Below, in pieces: positions 57,603 through 64,000 of a stretch of DNA of 64,000 nucleotides (its first letter is position 1; the number at the start of each line of letters is the position of its first letter). The position numbers and the translations under genes are program-made. Source of the DNA: Diphasiastrum complanatum. Taxonomy: Eukaryota > Streptophyta > Lycopodiopsida > Lycopodiales > Lycopodiaceae. The DNA is taken from positions 62,542,642 through 62,606,641 of the forward strand of contig CM055099.1 of assembly GCA_029204225.1 (NCBI GenBank). Reading direction: 5' to 3'. The notes below the pieces were generated by a model. It made no database searches, was not told the origin of the DNA, and saw only the letters and a list, made by a program, of their open reading frames with translations.

Positions 57603-58113
57603 TGGTTAGTTTTCCTATAAGATTCTTAACCTTTCGTATATATTTTCAAAGGAATTCTTTAGTCTTCTTCTGAACTTTGTTCAGACATCCGAGAATTCTA
57701 GATTTATAACCGATTTCTCTAAACTGGATCAGAACGCATCTTTCAGTAGTAACTAGGTTTGTACACATCCTAGTTCAACTTGACTGTACCATATGCGTGC
57801 CTGCTTTTTCAGCAGACCAAGAAAGATTCGCAGTTTGTCTACGTCAGTTTCTTCATTATTTGCATTAGCAATGGACTCAAATTGCGAGACATAGCTATCT
57901 GCATCATCTGAAGTAGTAAATAATTGTACTTAATTTTTGAGATAGAAGTGAAATGTGCAGCAGGACCCTCCATACCGAAGCTAATTAGGAGATCAAGTAA
58001 CTGGGCAGTGATCTCATCGAGATTTCTCCGACTCGCACTCTCACTCTGTCTTTGTAAAAATTCTTCTCTAAGCTTACGGTATCTTTATAATCGGGATTCT
58101 CTATCTAACATAC
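57603..58113 (-). pseudogene. gag: Gypsy D gag remnant
   Basis: An ATG at about 58113 begins MLDRESRL and continues, after a stop, with YRKLREEFLQRQSESASRRN and ITAQLLDLLISFGMEG. Later pieces in other frames (DSYVSQFESIANANNEETDV, DKLRIFLGLLKKQARIWY) resemble gag capsid. The region is badly broken. Confidence 0.65.
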
Positions 58114-58164
58114 ACTGAAAATGGTAATAGATGTGTTAGTTTTTCTTATAACTTTCCTAAGTTA

Positions 58165-58185
58165 TCCCCAACAACGGCGCCAAAA
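58165..58185 (-). other. Gypsy D primer-binding site (Athila/Tat type)
   Basis: TTTGGCGCCGTTGTTGGGGA on the minus strand matches the Athila-type primer-binding site except for a TT in place of CC. Confidence 0.9.
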
Positions 58186-58187
58186 AT

Positions 58188-59456
58188 TGGTATATGTCGT
58201 ACTATACCAACAAAGTTAATATAGATTTTGTAGTAAATAATGTCGAACCCACAGAGGATAGCATTAGAAAGTTAAATATTTGGTACAATTTATGAGTAGT
58301 TTTGAGTAAAGTGGCTTCAGACATTATTCAGGTTGTCAACAAACATTAGAAAGTAACCAATATTATTGGTGTTGGGGTGTGTAGTGTTAATAATTCCAGA
58401 ACAGCAGTCTTCCCTCTATCAAATCGAATGAAACGCGATCTACAAGTGAGATGTTATCAGAGTAGCACAGCAGTACTACACTCTGGCTGATTAAGGCATC
58501 AACAGAGAATCAAGAAATGTTTGATGTATTTGTGGTTGTTCAGACGATTACGTTCGCAAACTGTTTGTATCTAGATAGACGTCCTCAACAACTAAAGTCC
58601 AAGGTTATGGTTAAAGAGCACAAATAGTTTTAGAGCACGTTAGAAACTTATGTCAGTTACAATCAGGAACACAGATCAAAGACTCAATTCTTTAGACAAG
58701 GACTGTCATCTCAAATGTATACATACAGTTTTAATGATCATGCTAGACTGTACCAAATGTAGACGTTATTCGAGTGCCAAAAAGAAAGTATTCACGACAG
58801 ACGAATAAGATGATTTTAAGATGGTTCTTTAGAGCATGTTTTACAGATACACAACAAACAACTGTAATGCGCTAGAGAGTTTGTCTGATCAGAGAGTAAT
58901 TCATGTAATGCATTAGAGATTGTTAGTAGACTCAAGATCACTCACACTCAACAATGCGGAGAACCGAGATAAGGGAGAATAACTCTCAGCTCTCTATTCA
59001 CTTCTCCGACATTTTACAAATACATAAACTCTTCTCTCCCGATGGTCGAGACTGAAGTGTGTGATCAATATCTGTTCTACGGGGCAAACAAACACACCTC
59101 TAAAACCACAGGTGCAACGCTCTCGTGAAAAGGTCTAGTTAACAATTAGGTTGAATATATGTTCAATTATACTATAAGAGGTATATTTAACTAAAAGTTA
59201 AAATTACTCTAGTTTAACATGTCAATTCATATAGAGTCGTTTCGTGTGGATGACCTAATAAAGGCTATCCAAAGCAATGTCTTCCCTTTTAAAAGTCTCA
59301 TCCTTAAATACAAGGCAAGTACTTAGGAGATATATTCTTGAAAAATGACTTAGGCCTCTTCATGATTTATATTTATCCAGCTCGTATCCTCATTTTTGAG
59401 TATATCATGTCATATTTAATTTGATATTCAATATTTAACAATTTTGTGGCATCACA
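58188..59456 (-). repeat. Gypsy D 5' LTR (1,269 bp)
   Basis: It begins TGTGATGCCACAAAATTG and ends TACCA three bases from the PBS. It aligns with the 3' LTR at 33726-34884 of the split copy over most of its length. Confidence 0.9.
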
Positions 59457-59904
59457 ATAAGAAATATTCATATTACAAGAACTTATCATGAACCAATTCT
59501 GATCCTACTGACTACCAAATTAGGTCTTTTATACTGAGTGTCTCATTTTTATTTTATAATCTACCAAATAGGTATTATTTAGACTTCTTGTGACCATATT
59601 TTATGCATAAAACTACAAAAATTAGATACTTTTTTCTTTATATTTATTTGTGTTCGCAGTTTCTATACAATCCTCTGTGGTCTTTTTGGTACTATTTTAG
59701 TATTGTTTACCAATTGCTGGAATCTAAGCTTTAGTTACTACCAATTTTACAATATTTGTACTATTTTTGTAATGTTTACGTGTTCTTGAAACTTTTGAGC
59801 ACCAACGATTGGTACTATTTGAATCTATCGTGTAACAATTTTGATCCTCCAGACTTTCTACATGTTTAGTACTTCTGTACTATAAGATGCTTTGGTACTT
59901 TAGA
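59457..59904. other. AT-rich unassigned DNA between two minus-strand elements
   Basis: No coding frame or terminal repeat was recognised. Words such as TTGGTACTATT and TACTATTTT recur. Confidence 0.4.
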
Positions 59905-60479
59905 TGTTGGTTGGTGGCTCAACAAGCTCCCATGTGTTATTTGACATCAAGGCTTCAAATTCTTGGGTCATTGCTTCAACCCACTCCTTGGATTGAAAAG
60001 CTTCTTGGACATCCTTAGGCTCTTCATCTGATATAAAAATGCATGATAGGAAGTTTGACCTTCCACGTGCCTTCCTTCTTCATCATATGTGAGACTCCTT
60101 GGCTCAGATCTTGCTCATGTAGATCTTTTGGGTGTGGTAGCTTGAATTTGCTCCTCCTCAAGCCTCGGCCTCACCTCTTCTTGAACAGCATCAAGATTGA
60201 TGATTGATGTTGCATGACTCTCCTTGATCTGTGCATCATCCAAGTTAAATTTTTGATCTTCATGGAAGATCACATCTCTACTAACAACATTTTTGTCAAT
60301 AGAGGGCAAATAAATCTTGTATGCTTTTTTAGTGGATGCATATCCTACAAAAATTCCTTTTACTGCACTAGGATCTTCCTTCTTCCTAGTTTCTAGAGGC
60401 ACATGCACAAAGCATACACAGCCAAAAATCCTAAGATGATCTACCTTAGGCTTTTTCTTAAACAACATCTCAAAATCTC
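59905..60479 (-). pseudogene. Copia F integrase C-terminus and RT start
   Basis: LFKKKPKVDHLRIFGCVCFV, GIFVGYASTKKAYKIYLPS and NVVSRDVIFHED are the integrase C-terminal motifs. After the frame ends at 60115, DEPKDVQEAFQSKEWVEAM and NTWELVEPP (in shifted frames, to about 59905) are the RT N-terminus. The rest of RT and RNase H is absent. Confidence 0.8.
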
Positions 60480-61170
60480 CCTTATCCTTGGAAATAAGAT
60501 TGTTCTTGCTTGAAGAGGATTGGTGTTGATTCTTACTTCTTGTCTTGTGCTTGTCTTTGGTAAAGAGAGCTTTACCATCAATGTTGAGAAATAGTCTCTC
60601 CATTTTTAAGAGCTTATACTCGTCTTGATTCTTCATAAATGAGCACACTTTGGAGTGCTTCCAAACTTGGTAGCTCCTCCTTAATGGCATAACTCTGAAC
60701 AAGGTTGTCATATTCCTCCTTTAACCCATTAAGTATGACTTGAACAAGTTCATTTTGGAGTCTCCTATGCATGACAATTCTCTATGGAGGTCTTTAACTC
60801 TCATTACATAACCTGAAGCACATTCATCACTTCTCTGTACACTTTGAAAAATTTGGTTTCTTAGTTTTAGAAGTCTAGAAGTATTTTTTGCCTCATAGAT
60901 AGACTTGCGAGTATCCCAAGCATCTTTGGCATTAGTACAAGCACCAATTTCTCTTAAGATGTCATTTGAGACATTCATCAGAGCCATCCTGGCTCTCTTT
61001 TTGTACTTTGGAATTTCTTGAGGAATTTGTGGCTCTTCTTCACTTCCAAGTACAATATCCATCACATCTTGTAGTATTAAGATAGATTCCATTCTAACCT
61101 TCCAAATTGAGTAATTGGAGGTTGATAATCTTTCACTTGCTTCTAATAGAAAGACACCCATTGAAGTCAT
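60480..61170 (-). pseudogene. gag: Copia F gag
   Basis: MTSMGVFLLEASERLSTSNY opens the frame, followed by YSIWKVRMESILIL, KYKKRARMALMN, ACTNAKDAWDTRKSIYEAKN and MRVKDLHREL. After a stop near 60721, an overlapping frame continues with YDNLVQSYAIKEELPSLEVL (read by eye), the usual late capsid motif, then a basic KDKHKTRSKNQHQSSSSKNN linker. It then joins the integrase C-terminus. Confidence 0.85.
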
Positions 61171-61913
61171 AAAGAATGATGGAAATCAAAAAAGATGAAT
61201 GAAAGAATTGCTTATATTCTCACTATAGGAACCAATCAGGGGTATAGAACCAGAACCTATGTAAGACTTAGCAAAAAACTGTGAGATAGATCTTACTAGC
61301 TTGACAATCTCTCTAAAACAAGATTTGAATCATCAAAAAAGATGAAGTATGGCAAAAGTTATGGTTCTCTGAATTTCACACGTGTGAAATATTCCAAAAA
61401 TGTCAAATTGCTTCAAATACAATCTATTTGTATGAAACAATTTGCCTAGAACCTATAAGTTTTGTCTAAATCACATATAGATGAGATTGTATAGCTTCTG
61501 GATGATTTTTGTGATCATTCAAGCAATAAATGACATGTACACACAATTTGCCACAGGTCTAGGCACCCTGCCTACAACTCTTCAAAAGCTTATAACTTCT
61601 GATTGGCTTATCCAACTGTCATGATTCAAATTGCATCAGATTCTACACATTTCTAGCTTTCTAATGGGCTAATTTGCTTGAAATTTGGATATAAGGTGAG
61701 AGAGAACCACCAATCTGAAAATGGGTGGATTTCACACGTGCCAGCATCAGAAATTCCGTACAGTATCTGATCTGGCCCATTCAATGTGGTTTGTAGCTCA
61801 GAATCACAAGAAAACTGCAAACTAGCTAGAAGGTAGAATCTAGACAATTCCTAGCTTGAAATCTGATCAGATCTGCAAACTTTTTGATTAGATTTGCTTG
61901 TAAAACTTAGGTA

Positions 61914-61926
61914 GGATCTGATACCA
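61914..61926 (-). other. Copia F primer-binding site
   Basis: TGGTATCAGATCC on the minus strand, one base off the consensus TGGTATCAGAGCC, abuts the LTR end TTTAGCA. Confidence 0.75.
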
Positions 61927-62503
61927 TGCTAAATTCACACGTGTGGGATGCCCTACACATGTTGTTTTGATCTCCTAAGCACAGTAACACCATAAAGATC
62001 AGACTAGTATTGGTTGTCAATAGGAAAGCTGATCATACAAGCAATATTATTGTGTTACAAGCAAGATCTGTCAACAAAACATAAGACAAAGTATCATAAA
62101 TGCCTCTACTCGGCTAGAGAGAGAAAATAGCAAGTACAAAACTCGTGGAGAGAGAGAGGGCACAAAGAGCTTGTCTCTAAATTTGCATTACACACAAATT
62201 TCATCATTTTCTCAATGAGAGTACATCACATATATATAGATCCATGTACTCTTCTCCTACTTTGAGGTAAATTGGAGTTGTGGATCCACCTCTCAAGCTA
62301 TCTAGACTTATCCAAGCCACCTCACTATGTCTAATTGTGCCACATAGTCTTTTCATGCATTAAATGTGGCATGTAAAGTACAAATGGCAATTCCTATGGT
62401 AGCTCGAGTTTCTACTTCTAACTAACTTGAATATTTTATTCTAAGATGGGTCTTTACTAAGCCAAAAGAGCTCAATTCATCTTTGGCTTTAGGACCCATA
62501 CTC
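61927..62503 (-). repeat. Copia F 5' LTR (approximate)
   Basis: The inner end is fixed by the PBS. The outer end is placed at TGTGAGTATGGGTCC (62503) because it starts with TG, but no second copy allows a check; it may extend further. It contains CACACGTGTG at 61936 and a (GA)n-like run at 62110-62160. Confidence 0.55.
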
Positions 62504-63183
62504 ACAACATTAGATAGATTTTTCAATATTTTGACAAGTAGATAGTCAATAAAGGGTTGTTTTCAACACTTGACATGAGTAATTTTAGATGCACATAACT
62601 ACAAATTGAAAAAAAAAATTGAGAGATATGTTTGTATGGTCATATAATACTTTTTGAAGTAGACAAACCAAAAAAATATTGTTAAAATTATGGTGCTATA
62701 AACTCAAATATGATACTTCCAGTTTTAGTGATTGTTATCAACACTGGGTAACTTTGGATGCACGTATCTATCTCTATAGACCCCAAAATTCAATTTTCTT
62801 TCATAGGCATGTTGCTATAATCATATAGGATTTATAAGAGTAAACAGACAAAAAATTGAATGTAAAATTCACAATAATGTAGTTTCATATATGAAAATAT
62901 TGAAGTTTCATCAGTACCCGCACTTGTTTGACACATCATATCTTACATATAAGTTGCTCAAAATGAAGGTCTCAAAATTTTCAATCAATAAATGTATATA
63001 TGAATAACACACATGTGAAAGGATTTGATGTGATTCATAATAGTTTATGAGATATATGATATTTTGAATAAGTGCTTGAAATGCACACTTTTGTGCACAT
63101 TTAATGACAACTCTAATGTTAAGAGCTACCGATGGTCAAATCTCCCTTGTCGAAATGGGATAAGAGTTTCGAAGGTGATAGTT
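62504..63183. other. Unassigned AT-rich DNA
   Basis: No gene was recognised. A CACACATGTG palindrome at 63008, like those in Copia LTRs here, hints that old LTR sequence may extend into this stretch. Confidence 0.35.
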
Positions 63184-63273
63184 TTATTCTAAGTTTTGTT
63201 TCAATTCATGTTCAATGAATAACGTTAGTATTTTCTTATTTTCTATGTTAGGCATAGATCTTGCTTTTTTCAG

Positions 63274-63990
63274 ACTGCCGAAGACAAATAGAATAAGGTC
63301 ATTCCAGAAGAATTTGAAAAACACATCTTGAAAGCCAAGGCAGAGAAAAAGGATAGAGAAAGATTGGCACAATGTGAGACTATTGCGGAGGAGGATCAAA
63401 TTGAGACATACTTTTCTAAAAGTCTCCATGATCAGCCATGCTTCTATATCGTCGAAGAGGATGGCTATAAAAAAATTGACAAATTTTTGAAGAAAATGTC
63501 TTACACATTGTGTATCGTAGATATCCCATATGGCATTTAAACGAAAGAATAATTATATGATGATTCTCCTTTCAAATACATAGAAAATCCAAAATGTGAT
63601 GTAGGACCATATTGAGTGTACAACTTCTCCTATACGGAGGATAGTCGTTTTTTATTCAAGCTGGCAATCCACTGGAGTTAAAAAAAAAAGCCTTTTGGCA
63701 TTATGCAATGCTGGGATATAGAATTTTGTATGGTGAGTTTTCAACTATTAGCAGTTTATTTTATTTTGAAACTTTTATATATTCTATGTTCAACAGACGA
63801 TTTATGTTTGCATTATTATATTTGTTTGTTTTTTGTTTCTTAAAATCAATTATTTGTTATCATTTTTGCAAATACAAGCCAAATGTTAGAAACTCAGATG
63901 GGGCATGACTTTGTAGTGAGATTGAATATATAACCATTGGTTATTATTCATTAGACGACAAGCGCTCAATGTTGCATTACAACACCTCAA
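63274..63990 (+). pseudogene. Methyltransferase-like gene fragment, spliced, decayed
   Basis: An intron acceptor TTTTTTCAG at 63271-63273 precedes a frame with a stop at 63289, then FEKHILKAKAEKKDRERL, TYFSKSLHDQPCFYIVEEDG, KKIDKFLKKMSYTLCIVDIP and YG. 'VDIPYG' resembles motif IV ([DNS]PP[YFW]) of N4/N6 amino-methyltransferases with isoleucine for the first proline. After more stops come LYDDSPFKYIE and EDSRFLFKLAIHWS. A GT..AG intron is plausible at 63733-63878 (donor TG|GTGAGT), leading to YKPNVRNSDGA and EIEYITIGYYSLDDKRSMLH; an aromatic-lysine-x-N near E.....GYY is also usual in these enzymes. The sequence runs to near the window edge. Confidence in the family is limited. Confidence 0.4.
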
Positions 63991-64000
63991 GGCTGACAAG

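Larger units (their letters stand above)
49225..59456 (-). mobile_element. Gypsy D: Athila/Tat-like Ty3/Gypsy element with a third ORF
   Basis: On the minus strand come a 1,269-bp 5' LTR (59456-58188), a TGGCGCCGTTG primer-binding site, gag, protease, reverse transcriptase, a foreign Copia fragment (Copia E), RNase H remainder, integrase, an AT-rich spacer and ORF3. Homology with the other copy ends at about 49225, shortly before the expected PPT and 3' LTR, which are missing. RT motifs and PBS type point to the Athila/Tat branch. Confidence 0.9.
59905..62503 (-). mobile_element. Copia F: internally deleted Copia element
   Basis: A minus-strand LTR (about 62503-61927), tRNA-Met-like PBS and leader precede gag (ATG 61170). 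Gag passes directly into the integrase C-terminus and then into the start of reverse transcriptase, where it breaks off at about 59905. Nucleocapsid, protease and the integrase core are missing. Confidence 0.8.

Overview
This window looks like nuclear DNA from a land plant with a large, repeat-rich genome. It is AT-rich and has long microsatellites. Almost all recognisable coding sequence comes from Ty1/Copia and Ty3/Gypsy LTR retrotransposons of plant type, with primer-binding sites matching plant initiator-tRNA-Met and the 'TGGCGCCGTTG' type, plus one CACTA (En/Spm) DNA transposon. No intact host gene, rRNA, tRNA or CRISPR array was found. Some non-LTR families present (a spliced transposase-like gene, a methyltransferase-like fragment, a GHTHED-motif fragment) recall, from memory, proteins of ferns, lycophytes, bryophytes and invertebrates rather than typical angiosperm genes. 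A non-seed plant or gymnosperm is therefore possible, but the species cannot be fixed from the sequence.

Layout. 0.6-2.1 kb: an unrecognised, broken, intron-containing gene (+). 2.2-4.8 kb: a spliced, decayed transposase-like gene (-). 5.2-7.2 kb: Copia A (-), truncated after integrase. 7.9-11.1 kb: Gypsy A (+), a chromodomain element with decayed pol and a 3' LTR. 11.1-14.3 kb: a CACTA transposon (+), N-terminal and C-terminal fragments kept and its TAGTG end visible, interrupted by a Gypsy LTR with a primer-binding site. 14.7-20.5 kb: microsatellites, a perfect-looking hairpin and unassigned DNA. 21.2-26.0 kb: Copia B (+), joined directly to 26.0-28.0 kb, the 3' half of Copia C (+). 28.0-34.9 kb: the 3' end of a Gypsy element (same family as Gypsy D) whose third ORF is split by an inversion, with Gypsy C gag, leader and LTR inside the inverted block. 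34.9-40.8 kb: Copia D (+), the best-preserved element, with two 274-bp LTRs and a 5-bp target duplication. 41.2-42.4 kb: an orphan coding remnant. 42.5-48.9 kb: LTR fragments, primer-binding sites, a GHTHED-motif fragment and tandem duplications. 49.2-59.5 kb: Gypsy D (-), an Athila/Tat-like element with gag, pol and an additional ORF of unknown function after integrase, invaded by the 5' end of Copia E. 59.9-62.5 kb: Copia F (-), internally deleted. 63.2-64 kb: a methyltransferase-like gene fragment (+).

The elements work as autonomous retroelements would: LTRs provide promoter and polyadenylation signals, gag packages RNA, and protease, integrase, reverse transcriptase and RNase H copy and insert it. 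Every copy here carries stops, frameshifts or deletions, so the window reads as a nested graveyard of insertions. The most unusual content is the ~900-residue coiled-coil 'ORF3' that lies between integrase and the 3' LTR in two copies of one Gypsy family. Next come the simple inversion that explains its split copy, the non-TG/CA LTR ends of Copia D, and the three non-LTR gene remnants at the window edges. Coordinates of element ends are exact only where a terminal motif, PBS, PPT or target duplication is visible; others are approximate.
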